NCBI GenBank assembly: GCA_036169595.1
Contig: CM069766.1
Location: 2,252,501 to 2,316,500, forward strand
Length of the DNA stretch: 64,000 nt
Direction of reading: 5' to 3'
Source of the DNA: Dictyostelium firmibasis
Taxonomy: Eukaryota > Evosea > Eumycetozoa > Dictyosteliales > Dictyosteliaceae
Shown here: positions 34,362 through 48,201 of the stretch, in pieces
Numbering within the stretch: position 1 is the first letter of the stretch
How the letters are laid out: each line of letters opens with the position of its first letter
Program-made: the position numbers and the translations under genes
The notes under the pieces: model-generated
The model's database searches: none
Seen by the model: only the letters and a program-made list of their open reading frames with translations
What the model was told of the DNA's origin: nothing

Positions 34362-35354
34362 TTAAAAGTTATATTTTGTTACTTTCACATTTGGGATTGT
34401 TGATGTATCAATTGAAAATGATGATGTACCTCTATACCTTAATTCAATGCAAGAATTGGGGATAATATTATTTCCAATTTTAGTAATATTAGATGTATAA
34501 AAAGAAGAACCAACATTTACATCTAATATTGAAGATGGTAATACATTTGAACCAATATATTCTCTGTAGTGTAAAGGTAATTTCAAAATTTTAACACCAT
34601 TTGGAATTGAACCAATATCAAATCTCTTTTTGAATCTTTGCCCAAATATTAACTGGACACATGAAGATGGGATTACACCTTCATCAATAACTTGGTTAAA
34701 ATCAATACCAAATGTAATAGATTTAACTCCATAAGGAATTGAACCTTTTTTTAAAGGTTTGTTAAAGTTATTACCAAATTTTAGTATTTGTATTGATAAA
34801 GGTAAATCATCAACCTCAATAGATTGATTAAATTCTGAACCAAATGTTAAATTAGTTACTGAATTTGGTATTAGTCCCTTTGACAAAGGTGAATTATAAA
34901 AATGATCCATTTCTAATGATGTCACTGAATGTGGTATAAAACCAGGATAAATAACAAAAACACTATCTTTTCCATTTCGAGTTGTAAAACTTAAATGGGT
35001 AATTGAATTTTTTGGCAACTGAATTTGTTTCTCAAGATTATCATCTTCTGAATCATTATTTGGTTTTTTCTGATAATATTTTCCTTTATCCATAACTTGA
35101 ATAGGGTTTCTTAGTATAACTTTTTTAAAATAATCTTTATTTTTATTTTTATTTAATGATTCCAATGTGAATGTTCTCCAATCACGATTAATAAAATAAT
35201 TTTTAATTATTCCCAGTATATAACTTTTTAAATATAAATTCCTCCAAATTTTAAAGAATAGAAAAGTGGATCTTTCTTTTTCCTCTTCTTTATTTAATTT
35301 GGTTGCTTCATTTTCACTGTAAATAAGGTTTAATAGAATACTATAATTTTGCAT
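34362..35354 (-). CDS. FNIP-repeat protein
   Basis: Intronless, 330 aa from the ATG at 35354. Residues about 115-300 contain some seven repeats of about 22 residues in the FNIP pattern: a SVT-x-L-x-FG strand, then an FN-x-P/I-L turn (for example NSVTNLTFGSEFNQSI and GVKSITFGIDFNQVI). These form an LRR-like solenoid that is hugely expanded in dictyostelids; function is mostly unknown. The N-terminal about 80 residues (FKIWRNLYLKSYILGIIKNY) resemble the F-box-like or helical cap seen in many FNIP proteins. It is convergent with kif4 (112-bp gap). Confidence 0.85.
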   Translation of the reverse strand: MQNYSILLNLIYSENEATKLNKEEEKERSTFLFFKIWRNLYLKSYILGIIKNYFINRDWRTFTLESLNKNKNKDYFKKVILRNPIQVMDKGKYYQKKPNNDSEDDNLEKQIQLPKNSITHLSFTTRNGKDSVFVIYPGFIPHSVTSLEMDHFYNSPLSKGLIPNSVTNLTFGSEFNQSIEVDDLPLSIQILKFGNNFNKPLKKGSIPYGVKSITFGIDFNQVIDEGVIPSSCVQLIFGQRFKKRFDIGSIPNGVKILKLPLHYREYIGSNVLPSSILDVNVGSSFYTSNITKIGNNIIPNSCIELRYRGTSSFSIDTSTIPNVKVTKYNF

Positions 35355-35627
35355 CAACTAATTTCTGTGTTTTTTTGAAAAAAAACATTTAAAAAAAAAA
35401 AAAAAAATTTTCAAGAAAATTAAAAAAAGCAATAAATATAAAAAACAATAATTTCAATATATTATTTTTTCCAAATTCGATGATAAAAAAAATGGTTTAT
35501 TATAGTTGTACTATTTAAGTTAGTGGATGATATGTAGTTTTGGTTTTATAATTAATTATTTAACAAGAGAAAAAGTTGTATATTATTGTTGTTTTTTTTT
35601 TATTTTATTATTATTACTATTGAATAT

Positions 35628-36822
35628 TTAAACGACGGATTCAGTTTCACGATTGATTGTGTTTTTAATTCTTAATAAAATTGAAGTTTTCCATGAATCT
35701 AATGGACTGATTGAATTGAATTCAGCAACTTCATTTGTAAATTCTTCTACATTATTATTTCTACATGCTTGAATAATACCATCTAAAAGACGACATTCTC
35801 TTGTTGTATTGAATGATGCTTGCATATCCTTATATCTTTGTAAAGCACGTTCTGCGCCAACAACATCCTACATTTTTTTTATAAAAAAAAAAAAAATGGT
35901 TGATTAATAATAACAATCAATAGGTATATCCAAATCTATGCTAAAATGTTTAACAATAATTACATCAGCAGCTAAATAACATAAACAAGCACGAAGGAAA
36001 TATTCTTTACAACCCCATTGAGTTAAATTATTATCTAAAGATGCAGCAGCAACTTGTTCATAGATTTCGATTGATTTCTCATAACGTTCTAATTGAGCAG
36101 AGAAGAGTGCAATCTTTAAAAGACATTGATGAGATGAAACGGTTGAATTTTCGCCATCGAAATAATCAGATGCAGTTTGATAGCTTGCAATAGCTTGATC
36201 GAAATCACCTTCAGCTTCATATAATTCTGCAATTTCCTTTTGATGTTTGGCTGAAATTGCAAAACGACCCTCATCTGTGTAGTATTCAATGGCTGCTTTC
36301 AAACATGTGATTGCATTTATAACATTACCTTTTTTATAACATCCTGCTGCTAAAACATAACTTGATGCTGCATCATGTTTACTTGATCCCTTCAAAAAGC
36401 ATTCTGCTGATTTTTGGAATGCATCACCTGCTTGGTCCCCTATTTATTTTTTAACAAAAAAAAATGAAATGAACATAATATTATTATTGTCGATATTGTT
36501 ATTGTTATTGTTATTGTTATTGTTATTGTTATTGTTATTGTTATTGTTATTGTTATTGTTATTGTTATTGTTATTGTTATTATTGTTATTGTTATTAAAA
36601 GGTTAATAAATCCTCTTGTTTGTGTTTTTTAAAGGTTTTTTAAAAAATTATATATTATTTACATTTCTTTGACATTTTGAATAAATTTGCTGCCTTTGTA
36701 TAATCTGAAGCTGCATCATCGTATCTTGAAGAGCCACCACCAAACATTTTAAAGAAGTTACCACCTCTTAATCTTTTATCAGCGGCATCCAAAAATTCCT
36801 TAGCTTTTGCTTCGTCACCCAT
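35628..36822 (-). CDS. snpA: Alpha-SNAP (NSF attachment protein)
   Basis: Exons 36663-36822, 35964-36439 and 35628-35867, frame-consistent, 291 aa (mammalian alpha-SNAP 295). The TPR-like helices match closely: KHDAASSYVLAAGCYKKG, then NAITCLKAAIEYYTDEGRF, IEIYEQVAAASLDNN, and the C-terminal ISPLDSWKTSILLRIKNTI, which corresponds to the NSF-stimulating Leu-containing end. It binds SNARE complexes and recruits NSF for their disassembly after membrane fusion. Intron 1 contains a TTATTG hexamer array. It is divergent from the AP-5 mu gene across 1.1 kb. Confidence 0.95.
36495..36597 (-). repeat. (TTATTG)n hexanucleotide array (intronic)
   Basis: About 16 near-perfect copies of ATTGTT on the plus strand, in the first intron of the alpha-SNAP gene. 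It is unlike the ATT/AAT triplets elsewhere. Confidence 0.95.
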
Positions 36823-37825
36823 TTTATTTATTTATATTTGATATTATATATACTATTGAAAAACTTTATGTGGTTTGTGTTTTTTTTAAAATATTTTGTT
36901 TATAGTAAATAGTTCCAATAATTTATAATATTGAAAAAAAAAAGAAAAAAAAAAAAAAAACGACACACGTGGTGAAATTTTAATTAAAAATTAATTTGTG
37001 CGTTTTGTGTGGGAATAAAAATTTAAAATAAAAATAAAGATAATAATATTAATAATGTATAAATTTGTAGGGTAATTATTGATTATTTATATTTTTATTA
37101 TTATTATTATTATGATTATTATTATTATTAATATTATTATTATTATTATTATTATTTTTTATTTTATTATTTTTTTATTTTTTTAGAAATAGGGAAAGAA
37201 AAAATATATTAATATATAAAGTAATAGTTAAATTAGAAAAAAATTTATAAAAAAAAAAAAAATAGGGTTAGAATTAATTAATGATAAAGAACTATATAGT
37301 TAAGTACATACAAAAATTCTATATCGATTTGTGAAAGAAAAAAACAAAAAGAAATTAAAAAAAAAAAAAATAAAAAAAAAATTAAAAAAAAAAATAAAAT
37401 AAAATAAAAAAAAAAAATAAAAAAAAAAAAAAAACTCAATTTAAAATTAAATTTTTTTCCACCAGCCTATATTACTTTAAATAAAAATTTGTTTTAATTT
37501 ATCTGATTTTTTAAGTTAACAAAAATCATAAACCAATTTTAAGCCTATACATAAAATTAATAAAATTATTTTCACTTATTTTTTTTTTTTAAAATTTTTT
37601 TATACCTGACAAAAATCATGAAACATTTTTATTTCTTTTAAAATAAACGTGTTCATTAATTGTGAGTCAGTGTGTTATTTTTTATTTTTTATTTTTTATT
37701 TTTTTTTTTAATTTTTTTTTTTTAATTTAAAAAAAAGGACAATAATATTATTGGATTAAAGATGGGTTTATCTGTTGGACTACATATAGTATATATTTTT
37801 TTGAAATTTTTATAGTTCATTTTTT

Positions 37826-37863
<38 letters not shown>

Positions 37864-37941
37864 TTATAATTTTTTTATTTTTTATAAATGATTATGAAAA
37901 TTGCAAAAATAAATATCTAAAATAAAATAAAACAGAATTAA
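36823..37941. other. Divergent intergenic region
   Basis: Between the alpha-SNAP (-) and AP-5 mu (+) genes. Mostly A/T tracts. CGACACACGTGG at 36961, containing a CACGTG E-box-like core, lies 140 bp upstream of the alpha-SNAP start. An ATT array is at about 37096-37155. A patch with AAAAATCATRAA direct repeats is at about 37520 and 37613. No gene. Confidence 0.45.
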
Positions 37942-39759
37942 ATGTGTACATTAAGAGCATTTTGGGTATTAAAAGAAAATAGTAATGGAGGAACCGAGAT
38001 TATATTATCGAAAAGGATAAATACGGTTGAGAATAGAGTTAGAGCATTATCAGGCTCGAACTATAATCCAATACCAATCGATAGTGAATTGATAGTTTTA
38101 TTTGAAACAGAATTGATTAAAGATTCACAAGGTTATTCAACAGGTCAAACATCATTTTTACAACAACAACAATCACAACAACCATCTTTACAAACTTCAT
38201 CATCGCTATTATCAGCATCGATGGCATCGAAACAACAAAATCAACAACAAACTACAACCAATATAAACGCATCATCATTAAGTTTAGTAAAAGTTTACAC
38301 AAATACACCAAACACACATGTAATATCATTAAATCAAGAAAGACTTTGGCCATTCATTTATATAAAAAAGAAGAATCTTTATTTTATTACTATACCTATC
38401 ATTGAAGAATTCTTAGTTTCAAATAGAAAGCCATCATTAATAGATTTGTAAAAATTTCATTTATTTTATTTTTAATACACACCCTATTAAGGGTTCTAAT
38501 TTTATTTTCATTATTTTTATTTTTTTAGACCACCAATAACAGCAGCATTAAATTTTTTAGAGGAAACATCGAATTATATGATTGGATTTTTAAATAAACC
38601 ACCACCATATCCAGAGCTACAAGTATTTTTATCTAATATAATACCATTTGGACAACCTATTGATACAAACTTTAATAATGTGAAAGCAATGATTAGACAA
38701 GGGTTTCCAAGTGGTGAAACCTTTCAACAAAAGAGACCAACATGGAAACCATTTCTACATAAAGGTAAACAACAATTAGATTTTTTAATCAGCGAAACCA
38801 TTCAGTGTATACTCTATGATAATCCAAGTATACCCGATGTTTCAAAGGTATCTGGGTCATTAATTTGTAAAGCAGATTTAGAGGGTATGCCAGAGGTATC
38901 ATTTTATTTACAACCAACGATTGCAGCACCATCAAGTGGTATAGGTGGTATAATAGGTCAAAATGAACCTGTTATTACAAATTTAGCCATAGACTCAACG
39001 GTTCAAACCACATCAGATATAAATATAAATAATAAGATCTCATTTTTTAATCCACCATTAGACCATTTTAAATTGTTATCCTATAGTGTACAAGGTATAA
39101 AAGCAGTACCACTTAGAGGTTTTTATCAAATGAAAGAAACTTCATCCAATTCTATAAAAGTATTGATTCAATTAAAGTTGAATAGTGAAATGAACAATTC
39201 ATTCGATTATTGTTTATTGAAAATTCCATTCAAAAATCGTTCAAATATTATACAGGTTAATGCATCTCCTACTACTGGTTCAATCTATATTGACCATTCT
39301 CTAAAAGCTATCATTTGGAATATCGGCCAAAAGTTTACTGGTCGTAATTTAGAGGTTGCTTTACCAATGGAAGTGGTTTTCTCAAGTGTTTCACCAACAC
39401 TCATACCACAACCACCACCACAACCACCAACTTTAATCGTTAGTAGTAGTAGTGGTAATCAAAATATAACGGCTTTCCCAAAACAAGATCAATCTTTCCC
39501 TATTATTGATTCATCTCCTTCAGATCAGGATGATTGTTCATCGGATCCATTTTGTACAGGCTCAAACTCTTATGTTCGTATTTATTTCAAAATTCAAAAT
39601 TGTACTCTCAGTGGTTTAAATATTGACCCAAAGAAAGTAGTAATCTACCCAACAAATAAATTCAAATTAAATATTGAGCGTGAAGTCTTAAGTTTTGAAT
39701 ATATAATTTGGAATTCGTTAGGTAGTTCAAAATATTCTTATCAACCATCTTCAAAATAA
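37942..39759 (+). CDS. AP-5 adaptor complex mu subunit (AP5M1/MuD orthologue)
   Basis: Exon 1 is 37942-38447, intron 38448-38528, exon 2 38529-39759, giving 578 aa. It tracks human AP5M1 along its length. The start RAFWVLKENSN with TVENRVRALSGSNYNPIP parallels the human TVEKRARVFNG...VPVP. LISCK-like VSGSLICKADLEGMPEVSF, FNPPLDHFKLLSYSVQ and GFYQMKE follow, then the C-terminal DPFCTGSNSYVRIYFKIQNC and EYIIWNSLG. AP-5 acts on late endosomes with SPG11/SPG15. Gln/Ser-rich inserts at residues about 73-110 and 490-520 are amoeba additions. The longin-like N-terminal and mu-homology C-terminal domains are both complete. Confidence 0.9.
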
Positions 39760-40218
39760 TAATCTAAAAAAAACAATATTAATATTAAAAAATAAAAAAA
39801 TAATAATAATAAAATTTTTTTTTTTTTTTTTTCTGTTGGTATTTGTGTTACAGATATAAATTATCCAACTTTATCTCTTTTTTAAAATTTTACGACCTGG
39901 ATGCATGACCACTTTAGTGTGCAGTAAAAATTGAGCTTCAAGCATTTAATTTTCAAAATCACACCACGTTTTCAAAAAAACATTCTTTATTCCAAAAAAT
40001 TTTTGAAAACGTGTAAAAAAAAAAAAAAAATTTTGCAAGCAAATTCCCAATTTTTGGAGAATCTTTCGAAAAACGCATCTCTCAAGAAAAGGTTTTCATA
40101 ATTTTTTATTTAAAATTTTTTTATTTAATATTTTTTTTTTTTTTATTTTTTTTTTCTTTGTTTTTTTTTTTTTTTTTTATTTTTTTTATTTTTTCAAACC
40201 ACCCACACAAAAAAAAAG
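39760..40218. other. Spacer with a complex island and 14-bp inverted repeat
   Basis: Positions 39885-40090 have unusually high sequence complexity for an intergenic region here. They include the inverted repeat CACGTTTTCAAAAA (39965-39978) / TTTTTGAAAACGTG (40000-40013). A C-rich ACCACCCACAC motif lies directly before the next ATG. No ORF looks coding. Confidence 0.5.
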
Positions 40219-40981
<763 letters not shown>

Positions 40982-41073
40982 TAAAAATTATCGTTTTGTA
41001 AAAAAATAATTTTTTTTTATATTCTTTTTTTTTTTTTATTTTTTTATTATTATTATTATTATTTTTATTATTA

Positions 41074-41144
<71 letters not shown>

Positions 41145-41407
41145 AGTTTTAGTAATCCAAAAAAGAAAATTTAATAAAAAAACAACACAAAAATAGTAAA
41201 AAAAAACTTTTTTTTAAGTTTCGATTTTTTTTTTTTTTTTATTAATTTGGAATATTCAAATTTGGTAATTATAAAATAAAAATAAAAAAAGTAAAAAAAA
41301 AAAAAAAAATAGATTTCCAAAAGGTCCCAACTATTCTATTTAATAATTGAGATGGGGAAAGAAACTTTTTTTTTTATTTTTTTTTTTATTATTATTATTA
41401 ATTCAAA
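40982..41407. other. Intergenic spacer with ATT array
   Basis: ATT-type array at about 41045-41140 with a few ATTTTT interruptions, then A/T tracts. Nothing else was seen. Confidence 0.5.
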
Positions 41408-42436
41408 ATGGACTTTGAATATCAACTAAATGTTCTTTTAAAAAAGACTAAATTCAATCTATTACAATATAAGATTGAAAATAAAGAAACAGATCAATTT
41501 ATAAGTTATTACAAGGTAATTAAAAAAAAAAAAAAAAAAAACAAAAAAAAAAAAAAAAAAAAAAAAATTAAAATTTTTTTTTTTTTTTTTTTAATAAATA
41601 AATAAAAGGCTAGCTTAAATCTAAACATTGAAAATAAGCCATTACGTGGGAAATCAGGATGGGTGGTATCAATTGAGGAAGCAAAAAATCAATGTGCTAA
41701 AATGGTATATGATATCTTATTAACTCAACCAAGTGTTAATATAAATGTTCCTCCTGAAATAAAACCATTAATAAATGCAACAACCATTTTAGTATTTTCA
41801 CTATTTCTAAATAATTGTTTTTTAATTATATTAGAACCCAAGGCTTTCTATATTTTATTTCCAATTTTTATAATGGTATTAGCTTTTTTAATTATACCTT
41901 GGGAGTTGTATAAAAATAAGAGAATTTTGATGAGTACAGGAGACCGAGTTATTGTGAGGAAATCAAAATGCTATGAAAAATTTATTTTACCAATTAAATA
42001 TATATATCATAAAGAATTTTTAATTGATCTATCAAATGGCAATTATGAACAACAAGATATTAATGATTTCAACCATTTAGCAATAGCTAAAAAAAATATC
42101 TTCCTTACTTTAGTTCACAATCAAGATATTGGAAACCAAGATCCAACTTATAAAATAGTTAAAGGTTGTGGACTAAGAGTAAGAAAAGCTGAAAATGGTT
42201 TATATTCTTGTACAATTAGAATTGTTAAAGATAAAGAATTGACTTATTTTTCCTCAAATATTAGTGAAGATTACTTTTATAAAACTCCTATAAATATTTT
42301 CAAAGTAATGTCAAAGAGTGGTATCAGTTTCTTCCCTGAACAATATTCAGAACATATAGTTATGACAAGCTTAAACAAATACATAACGATCCTTTCAATT
42401 CACTTTAATTGGTTAATATCATTTTTTTATATTTAA
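41408..42436 (+). CDS. Two-helix membrane protein, tandem paralogue A
   Basis: Exon 1 is 41408-41515, intron 41516-41608, exon 2 41609-42436, giving 311 aa. The protein is paralogous to the next gene along its length: DFEYQLNVLLKKTKFNLLQY, ENKPLRGKSGWV, IPWELYKNKRI, TGDRVIVRKSKCYEKF, FLIDLSNG, DPTYKIVKG. Two adjacent hydrophobic stretches at about residues 88-130 form a membrane hairpin; the 180-residue C-terminal part is a predicted soluble domain. The family is not recognised. A GTTAAT donor at 42412 aligns with the equivalent donor in paralogue B, and coding-like sequence follows at about 42489-42560. Splicing there would create a stop at the junction, so I annotate the read-through end. 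Confidence 0.75.
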
Positions 42437-42813
42437 AATATTTTTTTTAGTATCATAATAAATTGAATATTAGTAAACTTTTTTAATTAGATCAAATAAA
42501 ATTTTACAATCTCTTCCTATGAAAAAAATATCTATTGGTAATCCTAATTGGTTTTTATTTTAAAATTATAAAATTAAGACTTTTTTTTTTTTTTTTATTT
42601 TTATTTTTTGTTTTCAATAATTTTTATCAATTTTTTTTTGCCCAATCAAAATTTTTCAAATTAAAAATATCTCAAAAAAACCACATCCATTAAATTCAAA
42701 TAATTAGATTTTAAAAAAAAAGATGAAAATTGACTTCGAAAATTTAAACTTTAATTTCAAAAAATAAAAAAAAAATTTTATTCATAAATATTCCACATTT
42801 AAAAATTTTAACA
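42437..42813. other. Intergenic spacer with possible exon relic
   Basis: Positions 42492-42560 read as an open frame (ILQSLPMKKISIGNPNW) resembling sequence downstream of paralogue B. The rest is A/T-rich spacer. Confidence 0.4.
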
Positions 42814-44145
<1,332 letters not shown>

Positions 44146-44324
44146 AAACAATCTCAACTTTATTTTTTTTTTTTTTTTTTTTTTTTTATTTTGTATAAAT
44201 GGTGAAACTTTGAAACTCAAGCCATTGTGTTACAAACCGCTCTATATTACGAAGAAACATAAAACTGTGCAAAGGAAATAATAAAAAGTATATAGATGAA
44301 TTGTATTAAAATCTGGTTAATTTA

Positions 44325-47225
44325 TTATGACATATCTAAATCCGACAAGTCATCGTCATCCTTTTCAATAATATTGATTTTTGCTCTCTTTCTTAAATTT
44401 GATTGAGGTTTTATCTCTTCCTCTTCTTCATTCTCTTCTTTTTCCTCTGCATCTTCTTCCTCCTCTTCCTGTTCTTTTTTATTATTCGATCTTTTCTTTG
44501 ATGGAGGTGAATCATTTTGTTGCTGAATATCTCCTTCTTCTTCCTCTTCAACTTGATTTTCTACTTCCAAGAAAGAAATGTCATCATCTTTTTCTTCTTC
44601 AAAATCATTGGTTGATGGTTTTGGAGTTTTTGAAATGAAAATAAAAGAAATTGGATCTTGTTTTGATTTTAATTTCTTTAATATTGAATCATGCACACAT
44701 TGTTTAGAAAATTGATCCACATCACTATAATGTTCCCATTTATCTAAGTGTTGAATTGTTTTTAATAATTCATTCCTTTTATTTCCATTGCCATTACCTC
44801 TACTACTACCATTACCACAGTTGCATTGTAATAAATCATGGGTGTCTGAATTAGTATTTTCATTGTAAGAAAATATATCTTTTAAATCATCCAATGAGAA
44901 ATTACCGCCATTATCATTAAATTTTTTATCAACGATTGAATTTGAAATCGACTCTTTCATTAATTGTCTTTGATATATCTTCTCCTCGATCGTTCCTGTT
45001 GAGAACAATCTATAGATGAATACAGGTTTAGTTTGACCTTCTCTCCAAACTCTTTCCATTGCTTGAATATCAATTGCAGGATTCCAATCTGGATCATATA
45101 ATACTAAATGATTACCACCAATTAAATTAATACCAACACCACCAGCTTTTGCAGATAATAAAAACACTTGGTATTGTGTGGGTTTAGCTGAAACATTCTG
45201 AATATTGAATTTGTCTACCAATGCTTGTCTAGAATCTGCTTTAACATCACCATCCAATCTAATGGTCTCGATTGATAATTTTTTACATAATTTCTCAAAA
45301 ACGTCCAATGTTTTTGTGAAATTTGATACCAATACCAATTTTTCATTCATTGGTTTTAATTGTTTAATTAATGCCTCAACAAATAATAATTTACCAGATT
45401 CATGTTGACTCTCTTGATAATTATCAATGGTATAATTATATTTCTCCAATATATTTTGAATTTCAATTTGTTCTTCACTTGAATTAAATAATAATGAAGG
45501 TGAATTACATAATTTCTTTAACAGTGTTATTGTAGATAGGGAAGTTGCTGAACCTCTACTTCCGCCACCACCACCAGATAATATAGATTTAACACCATTC
45601 GAATTTAAAATTGATTTATATAATTCAGTTTGAAGTGATGATAATTTACAAAATATGATTTGAACTCTTTTTGGTGGAAGATATTTCTCCAAGATATTTG
45701 ATTTTCTTCTCATAATGAATGGCTTAACCAATTTGGAGAGTTGAACTGATTTTCTAATACCTTCAGAAGTTGTGGTGGTTGAATTTGGTGATTCTCTAGA
45801 TTTATTAATGGGTGTAATGAATGACTTTTTAAAATCAGTTAAAGAACCCAAACAATTTGGATTAGCGAAATCCATCATAGAATAAAACTCAACCAAATTA
45901 TTTTGAATTGGTGTACCCGTTAATAAAATCTTTCTATCACACCTAACACTCATTATAGATTGAGTGGTCTTTGCATTTGAATTCTTTAAACGATGTGCTT
46001 CATCACAAACCATTAAACCACAATTCATCGTTTCCAGCTCCTTTGAAAAGATTCTACATTGTTCATAGGAAATAATTAACACTGGTTTGATAGATGTATT
46101 GAAATCACTAAAATTTGCTTTTGTCTCTTTTGATAATGAATCTGTTAAAGTCGATGCGATTAAACGACCATTACCAAACCACTTTTGAATTTCATTCTTC
46201 CAATTATTGACCAATGTTGAAGGTGTAACTATAATCGCTTTTTTAATGGTTGGTTTACCATAGGGTGATTGTTTTAATAATGTCCAAAGTAGTGCCAATG
46301 TTTGTAATGTTTTACCTAAACCCATTTGATCTGCTAAAATTGCACCAGTATACCCATTATCATTTGAATTACCCACTACACAATCATAAAGGAATTTAAC
46401 ACCTCTTCTTTGATGAGGTCTTAAATGTCTACCAATATAAGGATCTAATACAACATGAACAACTTTATTACCATCTTCATCCAATTGACTTTGTGGAGGT
46501 GAATAAAATATTAATGCATCCTTTGAATTTGGATCATGTGGACAAACTATCTTTTTTGAACTTTTTTGTTCCTCTAAACTAGTATGACTTTTAAATTCTT
46601 TTTTTATTGTTTTATTAATATTTTGTTGATCTTTCTGTGGTTGCTGCTCTTGTTGCTCTTCTTCTTTTTCCTCTTGTTGTTTTTGTAGTTTTTTACTTAA
46701 TTTTCTAATTGGTGTTGATGATGATGACGATGTTGATGACGATGCAGAAGCTAAAGACGATTCCAAGCCTGTTGCTTTTTCAAATTCTTTACTTGTAATG
46801 ACATGCTCGATTAACACTTCTTTTGAGGAGATGAAAACTTTTGCATCTGGTTTGACATCTTGTATATTGATTGTAACACTCTTTCCATTCTCTTTACCAC
46901 AATCATCATATAATGTAAATGTTTTTTTATCTTGGTCATACATTAAATAACCATCATTATATATCTTATGTTTTTTAGTTGACTTTGCACACCATCCGAT
47001 TTTATAATGAACTAATTCTCCATCGCTAACTTTGTCTTCACCATTACTATCATTGTTATTAATATTATTATTTACTTTTAATTTTGTTGTTTCTGTAGTT
47101 GGTATAGTTGAAGTTGTTGATGTTGGTGTTACCTTTTTTGTTTTTGAAGCCAAGTGATTAACAGCAGAAGTGGATGCGTTAGAATCTTTATATGGTGTCA
47201 CAAATCCCTTGCTGCTTTTTTTCAT
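44325..47225 (-). CDS. rad54b: RAD54B-type SNF2 DNA translocase
   Basis: Intronless, 966 aa. SNF2 helicase motifs: DQMGLGKT (motif I, residues 299-306), CDEAHRLKN (II), LLTGTPIQNN (III), KLVLVSNFTKTLDVFEKLC (IV), LLSAKAGGVGINL (V), and DPDWNPAIDIQAMERVWREG (VI). It fits RAD54B rather than RAD54: the N-terminal YKIGWCAKSTKKHKIYNDG region aligns with the RAD54B-specific domain ahead of the helicase, followed by VVLDPYIGRHLRPHQRRGV. It remodels chromatin and stimulates Rad51 strand exchange in homologous recombination. The C-terminal about 130 residues are an acidic Glu-rich tail with KKR patches, probably nuclear localisation. Confidence 0.9.
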   Translation of the reverse strand: MKKSSKGFVTPYKDSNASTSAVNHLASKTKKVTPTSTTSTIPTTETTKLKVNNNINNNDSNGEDKVSDGELVHYKIGWCAKSTKKHKIYNDGYLMYDQDKKTFTLYDDCGKENGKSVTINIQDVKPDAKVFISSKEVLIEHVITSKEFEKATGLESSLASASSSTSSSSSTPIRKLSKKLQKQQEEKEEEQQEQQPQKDQQNINKTIKKEFKSHTSLEEQKSSKKIVCPHDPNSKDALIFYSPPQSQLDEDGNKVVHVVLDPYIGRHLRPHQRRGVKFLYDCVVGNSNDNGYTGAILADQMGLGKTLQTLALLWTLLKQSPYGKPTIKKAIIVTPSTLVNNWKNEIQKWFGNGRLIASTLTDSLSKETKANFSDFNTSIKPVLIISYEQCRIFSKELETMNCGLMVCDEAHRLKNSNAKTTQSIMSVRCDRKILLTGTPIQNNLVEFYSMMDFANPNCLGSLTDFKKSFITPINKSRESPNSTTTTSEGIRKSVQLSKLVKPFIMRRKSNILEKYLPPKRVQIIFCKLSSLQTELYKSILNSNGVKSILSGGGGGSRGSATSLSTITLLKKLCNSPSLLFNSSEEQIEIQNILEKYNYTIDNYQESQHESGKLLFVEALIKQLKPMNEKLVLVSNFTKTLDVFEKLCKKLSIETIRLDGDVKADSRQALVDKFNIQNVSAKPTQYQVFLLSAKAGGVGINLIGGNHLVLYDPDWNPAIDIQAMERVWREGQTKPVFIYRLFSTGTIEEKIYQRQLMKESISNSIVDKKFNDNGGNFSLDDLKDIFSYNENTNSDTHDLLQCNCGNGSSRGNGNGNKRNELLKTIQHLDKWEHYSDVDQFSKQCVHDSILKKLKSKQDPISFIFISKTPKPSTNDFEEEKDDDISFLEVENQVEEEEEGDIQQQNDSPPSKKRSNNKKEQEEEEEDAEEKEENEEEEEIKPQSNLRKRAKINIIEKDDDDLSDLDMS

Positions 47226-48133
47226 TGTTCTTTATTTTTTTATAAATGTAATCTCCAAAATGGTACAAAAAAAAAAAAAAAATTAATTTTAAAAAAAAAA
47301 AATGTAAAAAAAAAAAATTAAAAACAATATTAATTTAGCCGAGAATTCTTAGAAATATTTGTTTTATTATAATTTTTATAAACAAAAATTCTCAAAGAAG
47401 GATCAACTTCAAATATTCACTTAATTATTTTTTATATAAGTTTTTTTTTCCTTTTGTGTAAATATTTACCAAAAAAAAATAAAAAAATAAAAAAAAATAA
47501 AAAAAAAATAAAAATAAAAAAATAAATATTTATAATAAAAAGAATATAAGAAATAGGCAAAAAAAAAAAAAATTTTTACAAAAGAAGTATCATTGTGATT
47601 GGTTGAAAAAAATTAAAAAAATAAAAATAAAAATCACCTAATCTTGATCGAAATTTATTTTTAGATCCAAAAAAAAAAAAATTAAAAAAAAAAAAAAAAA
47701 GGTAATTTAACTCTTTTTTACAAATAATAATTGTTATTTTTGTTTAACAAATAATAGTTATTATTTTGTTTAAAAAAAAACAAACTAATAAAATAAAATA
47801 ATATATTAAAAGTAATTTAAATAAAAAAAAAAAAAAAAAATTATGGTAACAAAAAAAAAAATAAAAATAAAAAAAGGATATCATGCAACTGCGATCAACT
47901 TAAAAAAAAAAAAAAAAAAAAAAAATTTTAATTTTTTTTTTATTTTTTATTTTTTTTTTTTAAAAAAAAACTTTTTTTAAAAAAAAAAAATTATTTTTGT
48001 TATTTATATATAATCACATATACACTCAATATAACAGTTATTATTTTTTTTTTTTTTTTTTTAGAAAAAAACAAAGAAATTGGAAGAAGTTCATTTGTGA
48101 TGTTTAAATAAAATTTAGAAAAAGAAATTATAA

Positions 48134-48201
<68 letters not shown>

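Noticed and set aside
44222-44309. Third exon of paralogue B in the frame entered from the AG at 44220-44221
   Set aside because: It joins in frame for 28 codons, but it uses CGC, CGA, CTG and TGC, codons rare in this genome. The overlapping frame resembles the segment after paralogue A better.
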